Source: Petrosia ficiformis (taxonomy: Eukaryota > Porifera > Demospongiae > Haplosclerida > Petrosiidae). Taken from it: 64,000 nt of DNA. Under the pieces are notes generated by a model, which saw only the letters and a program-made list of their open reading frames with translations, had not been told where the DNA came from and did no database searches. The DNA lies in the NCBI GenBank assembly GCA_947044365.1, contig OX345636.1, forward strand, positions 9,196,001-9,260,000. Reading direction: 5' to 3'. A program made the translations under genes and the position numbers. This document shows, in pieces, positions 33,134 through 43,059 of this stretch (position 1 is its first letter; every line of letters starts with the position of its first letter).

Positions 33134-35580
33134 TGTTTCATAAATGATTGAAATTCGTGACTGGTAAATGCAGTACCATTGTCAGAAACTAGTTGCTCTG
33201 GAAGTCCCTGAGTTGAAAATATTTGCTGTAGTTTATGAATAGTAACTTCCGATGATGTTGAGTTAACAATGTGCACTTCAAGCCATTTTGAATGAGCATC
33301 AATCAATACGAGGAACAATTTACCTAAAAATGGGCCTGCGTGATCTATGTGAACACGACTCCATGGCTTTCGTGGGAATTCCCAAAGGTGAAGAGGAGCT
33401 TTTGATGGAACAGAACGGTTTAGCTGGCAGGTGTTACAATGTTGTACTTTTCTTTGAATATCAGAATCAATACCTGGCCACCACACATATGAATGGGCTA
33501 ACATTTTCATTTTCGTAATTCCAGGGTGAGTTTGGTGAAGTTGATCTAGAATGGTCTTACGAGCAACAGTGGGTATAATGACTCGACAACCTAACAATAA
33601 ACATCCGTCTAAAACACTAAGTTCAGTATGCCTGTTGTGAAAAGGAGTGAGGTCTGGTGTAGGTTCAGTAATATTCCATCCATTTTCTACTAGTTTTCTT
33701 ACACGAGATAAGAGAGGATCTTTGTCTGTCCAATCTTTTATTTGTGCAGCAGTAACAATGGACTCTTCTAAATGATTTAGGAGGTGAATAAGATCGCCTG
33801 GCATTGGAACTTCAGAATCGGAAAAGGAATGTTTAAGTGGAAGTCTGCTGAGGGCATCTGCAGTTGACATATTTTTACCTGGCTTATATTTGATTGTGTA
33901 CTGGTAAGCAGCTAATGTTAAGGCCCAACGTTGAATTCTTGCTGAAGCCATAGATAGTGTTGCATGAGATTCACTGAAAATACGTTCCAGGGGCTTATGA
34001 TCTGAATAGAGAGTAAAATGAGTACCATATAAATATTGGTGGAAACGTTTGACACCGAAAATGATTGCTAGTGCTTCTTTTTCTAACTGAGAGTAATTAC
34101 GTTCTGCTGGTGAGAGGGTACGAGAGGCAAAAGTTATTGGTTTTTCTGTGTTGTATGGCATTTTGTGAGTTAAAACGGCTCCAACTCCGTATGGAGAGGC
34201 GTCACAATATAAAAAGAGGGGTTTCTCACTGTCGTAATGTACTAATAGTGAAGATGATTGCAACAGTTGTTTAACTTCATCAAAGGCAGTTTGTTGTGGA
34301 TCTGTCCATGTCCACTTTATACCTTTACATAACAATGAATGAAGAGGAGCCAAAACATCTGACATATTTGGCAGGAATTTGTGGTAGTAGTTAACAAGTC
34401 CTAAAAATGCTCTTAGTTCCGTTACATTTGTAGGAGCGGGTGCTTCTTGAATAGCTTGTACTTTTGTTGGTGATGGATGAAGTCCATTACTGTCGATTAT
34501 GTGCCCTAGGTATTCCACTGAAGTTGTGGCAAAAATACATTTTGAATACTTTAGGGTGATACCAGCTGATGTCAGGCGTGCTAAGACTTGTTCTAGGTTA
34601 TGTAGATGATCTGCTTCATTCTTGCCTGAGACTAAGATGTCATCTATGTAGACACATACATTTGGTAGGTCACGCAACAAGTTTTCCATAAGTCTTTGAA
34701 ATATGCTTGGGGCAGTGGAAATACCAAATGGTAGACGGTTGTACTGAAACAGTCCTTTGTGTGTATTGATTGTTGTGAATTTCTTTGAATCTTCATCTAA
34801 GGGTAACTGCTGGTATGCTTGACTTAGGTCCAGTTTAGTAAACAATTTACCATTTTGTAATGCAGCAAAAATATCTTCTAAACGAGGAAGTGGGTAACTA
34901 TCTGGAGTGAGGGATTGGTTAACTGTAACTTTATAATCGCCACAGAGGCGTATGTTGCCATCTCTTTTCATAATAGGAACAATTGGAGTAGCCCACTCAG
35001 CGTGTTGAACAGGAGAAATGATACCTAAATTTTGTAGTCGATCAAGTTCGATTTCTACTTTTTCTTTGAGACGATATGGTACTGGTCTAGCTCTGAAATA
35101 TTTGGGAGTAGCTTGAGGGTCAACGTATAACTTAGCAGTGGCACTTCGAAGTAATCCCAATTTGTCAGCAAACAAAGGTGCATATTTATCCAATAATGGT
35201 GATACTGATATGTTCTGAAGGGTGTGAATTGAGTTCCAATCTAGTTTGATCTTTTCCAGCCAATTTCTACCAAATAAGCTTGGACCTTGACCTTGCACTA
35301 CGACTAATGGCAGGGTGTGTACTTGGGACTGGTAGCACACTTGTACATCATAAGTACCTAGAATACTGAGACTTTGACCAGTGTAAGTAGTAAGTGTAAT
35401 ATCAGTTGGTTGTAACTTATCTGTTGGACTTGCAATAGACTGGAAGGTTTGCTCACTTATAACTGATAATGATGCTCCCGTGTCCAACTCCATTGAAATA
35501 TCAGTTCCATTCACATTAACTGTAATAATTAAAGATTTGGGTTTTCCAGGAAGAGTAAACAGGGTATAATTATTATCCAG
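33125..35580 (-). CDS. pol: Ty3/gypsy Pol (protease, RT, RNase H, integrase core)
   Basis: The long open frame lies in the -1 frame relative to gag, with only a codon or so of overlap at 35611-35617. It contains a retropepsin site (ELDTGASLSVIS), reverse transcriptase (VYIDDILVSG catalytic box about 295 residues in), and RNase H (LYCDASPYGVGAVL, then YSDHKPLERIF). An HHCC zinc finger (HQTHPGITKMKMLAHSYVWW, then CNTCQ) is followed by the first integrase Asp residues (VHIDHAGPF and LVSDNGTAF). These enzymes copy the RNA into DNA and insert it. The frame has no ATG at its start, so it is presumably reached from gag by frameshifting or readthrough. The integrase is truncated by the frameshift described for the next segment. 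Confidence 0.92.
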
Positions 35581-35609
35581 CCCTTTGGGAGGGGGTGAGG
35601 GTACAGGGG

Positions 35610-36402
35610 TTAATTAGAGGTGGGTTTTGAGGTCAGTGCGTATACACTAGGCTTCTTTGATGATTTTAGAGTTCCACCTTGTGGTTGTCTGGAGGGCCGT
35701 TTGCTTTTACAAACTTTGGCTTTGTGACCAATTTTGCCACAAGCTCTGCACTCTGCTTTTTGAAAACTGCAAGAGTTTGCAAGGTGATTACCACCGCATC
35801 TATAACATGTGAAAGTGAAACGTTTTGGACGTGCCTTTAACTGTTGTATTGGTAATGCAGGTACAGGAACTTGTCTGTGAAGAGCTGCAGCATCCTTAGC
35901 AGCCAATTCTATCGATTGAGAAATCTCAAATGCCTTTTCATAGGTTAAACTCGATGATTCTTGCAATAGGCGGTTTTGAATACGAATATCATTCACCCCA
36001 CATACGAGACGATCCCTAACCATTTCGTGTAGCTTGTCTCCGAATTGACAATGTTCACCCAAACGTTTGAGTTCTGCTACGTAAGTAGCTACTGATTCAC
36101 TGTCTTTCCTCGTACGGGTATTGAACTTGTAACGTTGCATTATCACTGAAGGAGCAGGACTGAAGTGATCACTGAGTACTTTTATAATTTCTGAGTAAGT
36201 CTTGTCATTTGTGGTGCTCGGTTGTAGCAAACTTTTTAGCAGTTCAAATGTTGCAGGACCGCACACAGTTAATAGGATTGCTTTCTTCTTATCATCGTCT
36301 TGGACATCATTTGCAGTAAAGTAGTAACCTAATCATTCTGTATAGGAGGACCATGACTCTTGGTTTGAATTAAAGTAAGAAATCTTCCCGTGGACTGCCA
36401 TG
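35610..36402 (-). pseudogene. gag: Ty3/gypsy Gag with one in-frame stop
   Basis: The frame starts at an ATG (MAVHGKISYFNSNQESWSSY) about 20 bp past the 5' LTR. It has the retrotransposon capsid fold signature (ILLTVCGPATFELLKSLL) and two zinc knuckles (CYRCGGNHLANSC and CRACGKIGHKAKVC). A TGA at 36333-36335 interrupts the N-terminal part after SSYTE. Otherwise the frame is intact to its TAA at 35610. Gag packages the RNA in virus-like particles. Confidence 0.88.
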
Positions 36403-36421
36403 ACTTTATCCTCGTCGCCAA

Positions 36422-36669
36422 TGTTGTGACCGAACACGCGTTGCACTGTAAACAACAACTGAACAGCAACCCGAACAGTATCACACAATCTCAGAACTAT
36501 TATTGATCAACAGTAAAAGTGAACTACAGAACAAGACAGAACTTAACTGAACAGAAACTGACCATACAACTAACTATAATTAAAAATGACTGAACTATAT
36601 ATAACATAACACTTGTAAGGTTTACAGGAAATTAATAATAATAATGAAATAACATATACAATTATCACA
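36422..36669 (-). repeat. 5' LTR of the Ty3/gypsy element
   Basis: 248 bp. It is followed on the coding strand by TTGGCGACGAGGATAAAG, the primer-binding region; the cognate tRNA was not identified. Confidence 0.93.
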
Positions 36670-37195
36670 ATTATACACAATGAAGTATCAACATGTTATT
36701 ATGTTTTGATGCACAGTTTGTTCTCGTACTGCTGTGCAGAATGAATTGTGTAGCGTAGAAGTGACTTTTGTATAGTATGCCATTTTGTTAAATTACTAAT
36801 AATGGTAATATGAATAGAGTGTTGCAATATATGAATTATAAGTAGAGTGAGTCTATCACTGAGTTAGTATATATCCCAGTCTTCTTCAAAGTCCCAGTCT
36901 TCTTCAAAGACAACTGTATAAGGTAGTTAACACATATCAATATTTTCTGTAAGGTAAGTTACAATCATAGCATACTTTATACTTTTTGGCTAAGGAATTC
37001 TACCAGCAGCATAGGTAGATAAAAATTATGGTAACAATGCAAATTATGACAACATAGGGAACCTTATATAAATTGGTGTTTTATTGGTTATTATTTGGTT
37101 GTTTAGTTGTTGTACAGTTGTATAATAGTTTCTGTCTTCCTATTGTTAGTTTATGGTATGTGTGTTTACTTTGCTTATAATAAGATTACAACTGT

Positions 37196-37296
37196 AGGTA
37201 GGAAACAGATTAGCAAAGTAAGTACAAATATATAGCTGATAATGCTGTGCGAGTATTAGCTATATATTTGTATTTACTATGCTAACCTTTTTCCTG
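37196..37296. repeat. Inverted repeat (MITE-like)
   Basis: Arms of about 48 bp contain AAATATATAGCT and TAGCAAAGTA/TAGCATAGTA around a short centre. Confidence 0.7.
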
Positions 37297-37306
37297 ACGT
37301 TTGCTG

Positions 37307-37535
37307 AAAATACAGGCACGTTTGCAAATGTGTCTGTATTGTCAGCAAACGTGCCTGTTTGGAAAGTAATCTCAGTGTTCAGTCAGCAAACAAATCTGTT
37401 TGGTCCGTAAACTCAGTGTTTTGTCAGTAAACTCAGTGTTTTGTGAGCAAACACATCTGTTTGGTCGGTAAACTCAGTGCTTGGTCAGCAAACATTTGTT
37501 CGATCAGTAAATGGATCGTTCAGTCAGAGAACATA
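37307..37535. repeat. Hairpin followed by imperfect tandem repeats
   Basis: A hairpin on CAGGCACGTTTGC...GCAAACGTGCCTG is followed by about six degenerate units of roughly 30 bp containing GTCAGCAAAC...CTGTTTGGTC and GTAAACTCAGTGTT. Confidence 0.75.
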
Positions 37536-37705
37536 AAGCAGGGTCAAAGGTCAATCAAGGAAGTTTTTCATCAGTCAAATCAAAGTCAAGTCAGAATTTT
37601 TGTCATTGTCCTAGTCAACTTTACACTTAACTTTGTAACTGTGTGTGTCCAACACCTATTGTATCACTTACTTAACAAGAATAATAAAAAAAACATTTTC
37701 AATAA

Positions 37706-37875
37706 AATAGGGATGTTAAAACCCAAAAAGCATGTGAACAAGGTTGGGAGGCTAACATAGGACCCAAAATTAAACAAACTACTTCCATATAACCCAACAT
37801 AAGTACTTCCACCACTGTAAAGAAAAATACAAAGAGCTGTACTTATGTAGGGATATATGGAAGTAGTTTGTTCAA
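37706..37875. repeat. Foldback MITE related to 55778-56071
   Basis: The left part begins GGGATGTTAAAACCCAAAAAG; the arms share AAACAAACTACTTCCATATA and its complement. It resembles the larger palindrome at 55778-56071 in order and sequence but is diverged. Confidence 0.6.
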
Positions 37876-38245
37876 TCTCGATATTTGTAGACTAGGATTT
37901 TACTATGAATGTGACTGGAATGGTGCTAGAATCATTGTGATAGTTCAACAAACAAAAAAATGATTTGTCTGGAAAATAATAATAATAATATTAATGATAA
38001 TTATGACGAAGATTTTGCCAGTTTTGTTACTTGCCGGTTCTCTACCTTTAAGATGACCTCCAACTGTCTAGAAGATGTTGTTAGTCATAAAAACACTAGA
38101 TACGAAAAGGTATGTGTTTATTAAGACTTGTCTCTATAAATTTAGCAGAGATTTCAGCTCATCCCTTGCAATTTAAATGTATGGGTGGCACTTTTTTCTC
38201 CGTGCCACCTTACATAGAGAGTACTACCGTACTCTCTGATTCTAT
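37876..38245 (+). repeat. ~370-bp dispersed repeat, plus copy
   Basis: From CTCGATATTTGTAGACTA to about the CTCTCTGATTCT block. It is present in inverted orientation at 41590-41975, with a shorter relative at 14930-15080. The pair faces each other 3.3 kb apart. Confidence 0.75.
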
Positions 38246-38395
38246 TCAGGTGCTAATATTTTAAGACAATTGACAGACATCTGCTACATGCTGTAATATT
38301 GAGTTTAGTAGCCACATAAGACTGTTGATAAATAGAATGTATGTTGTAGTTTTAAGATTATTATAATAAAATACTAAGTCATAACATATTTGGTG

Positions 38396-39300
38396 ACGAG
38401 AATGACTGGAATGCTAGAACAGTTCAAACCAAACAAAGAGAACTGGCCACAGTATATTGAGCGTCTGGAACACTTCGTCTTTGCAAACAACATAGTCAAT
38501 GCAAATAAACAGAAATCTATTCTCTTGTCAGTAGTAGTTCCAATATCCTATAAACTCTTGCAAAGTCTTGTGTTGCCTCAAAAGCCAGGAAACAAGGCAT
38601 TGGAAGACCTAGTCACTGTTCTATGTAATCATTACACCCAACACAATTGGAAATTGTTCATGCTACCATTTCATCAACCCCCAGAGTCCATTTTTACATT
38701 TGTGTCTGAGTTATGCACTTCAGCGGAGTAACTTCGGAGCTATCATACATGAAATGTTGTGGCATCAATGATGAGGATATACTGAAACAGTTGCTCTCTG
38801 AGAATAAAGTAACTTTCCAGAAGGCCCTTGGAATTGGAGCAACTGCTAAAATACAACATTACAAACTTCTAAAAGAACATGAGATATGTACCCCATACAA
38901 AAATTGGTCCACATGCAAGAGAGGAGAAGATTCCCATGTTATTGCTGCAGCCCAGTATCCCCTTTTTTATCTGTCATTATAGGACAGTCAACAAATAGAG
39001 GTTAGCATGGAAGTGGAAGGACGGCTTGTTCAAAAGGACACAGGAGCAGCTGTTTCCATAGTTTTGCCTGATAAGTGTTGACACAAGTGCATAAGCATGA
39101 TTTTGCAAAGGCAGGACAATTTCTCAGACATGCAATGTAACACAAGTTGGAATACAAACTTGAACAGCTAGTTCGAGAAGGAGACTGAAAACAGTACAGT
39201 ATTCTATGGGTTTCCCCAATAGTGCCAGTACTCAAGAACTAGCTGGTCGAAAGCACTTACAAAGGTAGATATGAGCCATGGCCAAACATCAGACGATGCA
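38396..39300 (+). pseudogene. Ty3/gypsy gag-protease-RT relic
   Basis: A primer-binding-like TTTGGTGACGAGAATG precedes the frame MLEQFKPNKENWPQYIERLE..., which contains ILLSVVVPISYKLLQSLV and resembles Ty3 Gag, then breaks at 38728. Later pieces are EVEGRLVQKDTGAAVSIVLP, with the protease DTGA motif, and LKYKLEQLVREGD, the start of the reverse transcriptase region. The zinc knuckles and most of pol are deleted. It is a different lineage from the 32-36 kb element. Confidence 0.75.
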
Positions 39301-39309
39301 TTCTTCAAC

Positions 39310-40107
39310 ATCATGCATGACATAACATAGTGTAGTAAAAACATTAATTAACGACAATCATTTGTTTATCACTTATTAACCTTTATCACAGTTTCCCCTG
39401 TTTGTATATTATATAGTTATATAATATAGTTTTTCACTAGCTAACTATAGTACAATTATGCGTATAATCACACATTTAATAATCTTATAATCATTATAGC
39501 TGCATACATATAGCAATGACTGTAACTAATACATATAACATTCGATTTGTACTTATAATAACAATAATAATTTTTTTTACTTTTCAAAAAGTCTTCACAA
39601 CTCTTTACAAAGGAAACCAAACAAAACTTCTTCGTGAGCATTGAGCCACACCCATATGAAATTAATAAGGTGCCATTCTTATTACTTGAACTGAGTTTTT
39701 TTTAAATGATTCTTGGGTATGTATTGAGGTATATGTTTATTACAACAAAGTTGGCCCAAGTAGCCTAATGACACCTGAGCCTGAAAATCTATTTGGTGAG
39801 ACAAAAATAAGTTGGTACTCAGTATCACAGGACATACCAAGCTTTTACACACAGAGCTTTTGTGGGTCACATGAAGGCTTCCTATTTTTTATAGGTAGAT
39901 TTACGGTAGAGACAATACCATACTATTGCAAGAAGCTGTTTGTACATGTATTTTGTGTGCTTCCATGGCGCTGACTTCTTTTGTGGCCATAATGTCCACA
40001 ATAGATAGATCAGTGTCCAACACTTCCTCATTACATGACCAAATTGACTGCATCCATGGCATTTTGCTGGATGTTGGTTACTTCAGGGAGGAGTGCTCCT
40101 TGTTTTT
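39310..40107. other. Intergenic or intronic DNA
   Basis: No gene is recognised. Open frames here show no family resemblance. Confidence 0.4.
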
Positions 40108-40500
40108 CATGGCCTGTATGGCCACCCTATAATTGATTTCCCACAATTTCAAACTTAAATTTAAAATTTGAAAAGGGGTTTCCACGGAAACCAACTAGAT
40201 CTACCCGGACTACCCTAGATCTGCCATTGTAACTAATACTAATTACTGTTGTATAATTATAGCAGACAAACAGTATAAAGATGATGCAAGAAATTTTAAC
40301 AAGTATAATAGGTTGTTGAGTTTCAGACATGAGGAAGTTATAATTTATATATAGAACCTTGAAGTAGTAATTCAGTTGCTGTGCATTTAGAATGCAGTTA
40401 CACTTAATTCTTAAGGTCCCAGTTTTCAATTACACAGAAAGGTAGAGACACTAATGCCATCAGCAATGATTATCATCGCAAAGCAATTATTATAGGGATA
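40108..40500. repeat. Left-arm copy of the 1.9-kb foldback element
   Basis: Starts CATGGCCTGTATGGCCACCC and follows the left arm at 19841 through AACTGTTGTATA-like, GTTGTTGAGTTTCAGACATG and ACACAGAAAGGTAGAGACAC blocks. Confidence 0.65.
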
Positions 40501-40870
40501 CTTTTTCTCAATATATCTGGTTTGCCTGAACAGCAGCAGTATAGTACTGAATTCTTTAAGTTGTGCCATTGTTTGTTCTAGCATGTTCATAATTTCAATA
40601 TGCTGTCTGACTTCAGACTCTAAAGTTGTAACTGCTGTTGAATGAAGTAGTTCCTCAATATTGTTAGCAGATGGGCTCAAGCCATCACATTCTGTGCTGT
40701 CTTAATATCCAGCTGCTCCATCCCTGCCATAGGAGCCTCTGTATCCACTTTATACAACATGAGACTCAGCCATATTCCACTGATACGGTTGTATCTCCTT
40801 TAATAGAAAATTCAATGGATTCAACTAATGGTGTTTCTCCTTTCTACCCTCTGCCAAACCACACATAATC
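40500..40870 (-). other. Unidentified coding-like fragment
   Basis: The minus-strand frame SPSANNIEELLHSTAVTTLE, followed by EVRQHIEIMNMLEQTMAQLK, has a coiled-coil look and little similarity to known domains. Upstream frames are broken. It may be an exon of the EGF gene's intron content or of an unknown element. Confidence 0.3.
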
Positions 40871-41060
40871 AAAGAATGAACATATTCACATAGTCACTGC
40901 ATTACAATATTATTGCTTCACTCATTGATAACTCAGTAAAATAACACGTACATGACATCTGATTAAAGAATAAGTAATGAAAAAGAATTGTAAGTATAAC
41001 AGTGTCTGTCAAACACACAGAAGAAAAACATACTGACAAACTTCAGTGAATGCAACTTAC

Positions 41061-41186
41061 CTTCACAGCTATATTGATCAGAGTTTAATGTGTATAATAA
41101 ATTATAGCAACTACAAAGTCTGCTTCCATCAGTATTAGTGCACAAATGTTCACAGCCACCATTATGTACAGCACATTCATTGATAT
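41061..41186 (-). CDS. Calcium-binding EGF exon
   Basis: A phase 1-1 exon (acceptor AATTAG, donor GTAAGT) of 126 bp encodes DINECAVHNGGCEHLCTNTD, then GSRLCSCYNLLYTLNSDQYS-C. The DINEC start with six cysteines is the calcium-binding EGF pattern of extracellular matrix and receptor proteins. Its last cysteine spacing is regular. Similar exons on the same strand lie at 56.2-57.8 kb; the 15-kb gap is filled largely by the Helitron and the RecQ/DUF6589 element, so one gene is plausible but not proven. Confidence 0.75.
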
Positions 41187-41589
41187 CTAATTAGTTTGAA
41201 GAGCATTATTTTGGTATGATATGCACATATTAGGCAATGCATGCATGATTCTACGTTATACTTAAAACTAAGTAAAACAGGTTGATTTCTAGTTTTAAAT
41301 GCCTAATGAGCACCTACTTCAAATGTTTGGAAGAATCAATGTTCAATCAAACATTTACGTTTAATTAAAAGTCACTATTCTGCTGAGCAAATGAAATTCA
41401 GTATCTAGAAAGCTCAATCATTACGCTTCATCAAATTTCAGTCACTTAATTCCTGTACCAAATAGCGAAATAGTAAGCATTAAAACGAAAGCATTTGATC
41501 ACAAAAATACTTCCCCCAGATTTTCACAAATATGGCTACAAATATGCCTCCAAGTAACATATCTATATGTCTATGATAATTTGAGGAAG

Positions 41590-41975
41590 ACATTCTGATA
41601 TCAGAGAGTATGGTAGTACTCTCTATGTAGGGATGGCGGCACGGACAAAAATGGCCACCCATACATTTCAATTGCAAGTGATGTGGAGCTGAAATATCTG
41701 GTAATATAGAGATAAGTCTTAATGTACACATAAATTTTCATATCTAGTGTTTTTATGACTATCAATATCAATATCTTCTATATGGCCAAAGATTGTTATT
41801 AAGGTAGAGAACCGGCAGGTGATAAAACTGTCAAAATCTTCATATTATTATTATTATTAATATTTTTCAGACAAATCACTTTTTTGTTTTTTGAACCATC
41901 AAAATGATTCTAGCACCATTCCAATCACATTCATAGTAAAATTCTGGTCTACACGTATCGAGATGATATCTTTGG
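41590..41975 (-). repeat. ~370-bp dispersed repeat, minus copy
   Basis: Reverse complement of 37876-38245, including the GAATGTGA...GGAATGGTGCTAGAATCATT block and the AGAGAGTA...TACTCTCT hairpin near its inner end. Confidence 0.75.
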
Positions 41976-42072
41976 GAAGTATGCACAAAGAGAGTTTGAG
42001 CCACTACAGAAATTACGTCTACAACAGGATGCCATTGTTAATTATATTCATTAATAGAACCAACAAATAACC

Positions 42073-42447
42073 AGGGTAGATAGAAAACACGAACTGCAGT
42101 CACAGATTATGAATCAAATGAACTATGAATTTTATTAAAATCATGTGATAAGCACATAATAAATTTCATTAAAATTTTAATTAGCTTTAGTGGATTGTTA
42201 GCGATAGGGATGAGCATGCAACGCGAACTTTCCATAAAGGTGGCTAAAACCCTCTAGCTACCGAGCACAGCAAGGCAGTATTCTAATCATTGTTAGGGTT
42301 CAATCACTATGTGGTGAACCTGTGTTTACTTGTTTCCCATTTCCATTTCTCCATTTCTTATTCCTATTTATAACTACCCAAGCAATATAAGTGTCACATG
42401 ACATCAGTCCGTAATCCGTAATCTGCAGTCTGTGTTTTCTATCCACC
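42073..42447. mobile_element. MITE with 10-bp target duplication (MULE-like)
   Basis: Ends AGGGTAGATAGAAAACACGA and, on the complement, GGTGGATAGAAAACACAGAC. Both are flanked by the perfect direct repeat ACAAATAACC (42063-42072 and 42448-42457). A 9-10 bp duplication points to Mutator-like mobilisation. No protein is encoded. Confidence 0.85.
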
Positions 42448-42457
42448 ACAAATAACC

Positions 42458-42894
42458 ATGAGGACTATGTTTCCGTATATAATCACTAGGATTATAATTG
42501 CGCACGCGCAGATGATTTCTTCTCCTTGGAAGGAAGTGAAAGTGCTGGTTGCTGGGCCAATCAGTGAGTTATAGTAATTGTACTGATACATACACCATTC
42601 ATAGTAAATTTATCTTGCTGTTTACTTAATTATATACACACAGACAATACTTGTCTAATTATAAACTCTTTGTCTTGCACACATACAGTATTTTTAAACA
42701 GTACAGACATTATTCACACACACACTTGTCACAGTCTATTAGTATATCTTTGTGTCTTTCAATTTTTATTCACCTGATAAAGTGATTTCTCTGCAGCAGT
42801 GGAGAATGACAATTGGTTGATTTTGTCCATGTAGTCTTAAAGCATATTATATTAATGACTTTGCAAATAGTAAATGTTGTTTCCATGGGAAAAT
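42458..42894. other. Leader region before the Helitron protein
   Basis: No frame or repeat is recognised. The 5' end of the Helitron should lie here, but its TC terminus cannot be placed by eye. Confidence 0.35.
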
Positions 42895-43018
42895 GCCATT
42901 TATTCTGATTAGCATCATTTTAAGTCTCCTTTTAGTTATGGCTGGAGATGTTGAGCTTAACCCAGGCACATCCAGAAAATGTCCACATTGCCAATTTGAG
43001 ATTCCAACATACAAGTAG
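42895..43018 (+). CDS. 2A-like leader peptide of the Helitron protein
   Basis: An ATG opens MPFILISIILSLLLVMAGDV followed by ELNPGTSRKCPHC and a stop. A hydrophobic stretch precedes the 2A motif D-V-E-x-N-P-G, at which ribosomes skip a peptide bond before a proline. Here the residue after NPG is Thr (codon ACA) instead of Pro. Similar leaders occur on sponge and sea urchin retroelement and receptor proteins, where the hydrophobic part can act as a signal sequence. The loss of the proline should abolish skipping (established knowledge of 2A). The CPHC start of a zinc motif follows immediately. Confidence 0.75.
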
Positions 43019-43059
43019 TGGAAAAAAGTTAAGCCAGAATACACAATATTATCAGGAAA

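Larger units (their letters stand above)
32205..36669 (-). mobile_element. Ty3/gypsy LTR retrotransposon, nearly complete
   Basis: The LTRs at 36422-36669 (5') and 32205-32452 (3') are 248 bp, differ at few positions and run TGTGATAATTG...CACAACA on the coding strand. The 5-bp direct repeat ATTAT flanks the element (32200-32204 and 36670-36674). The strand after the 5' LTR starts TTGGCGACGAGG (primer-binding region). The purine tract GGTGAGGGAGAG precedes the 3' LTR. Gag, protease, reverse transcriptase, RNase H and integrase are present in that order. The near-identical LTRs indicate recent insertion, although the genes carry at least two disabling changes. Confidence 0.93.

Noticed and set aside
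40127..40429. A 100-codon minus-strand gene
   Set aside because: It lies wholly within the left arm of the foldback repeat and is not conserved in the copies at 19841 and 57965.
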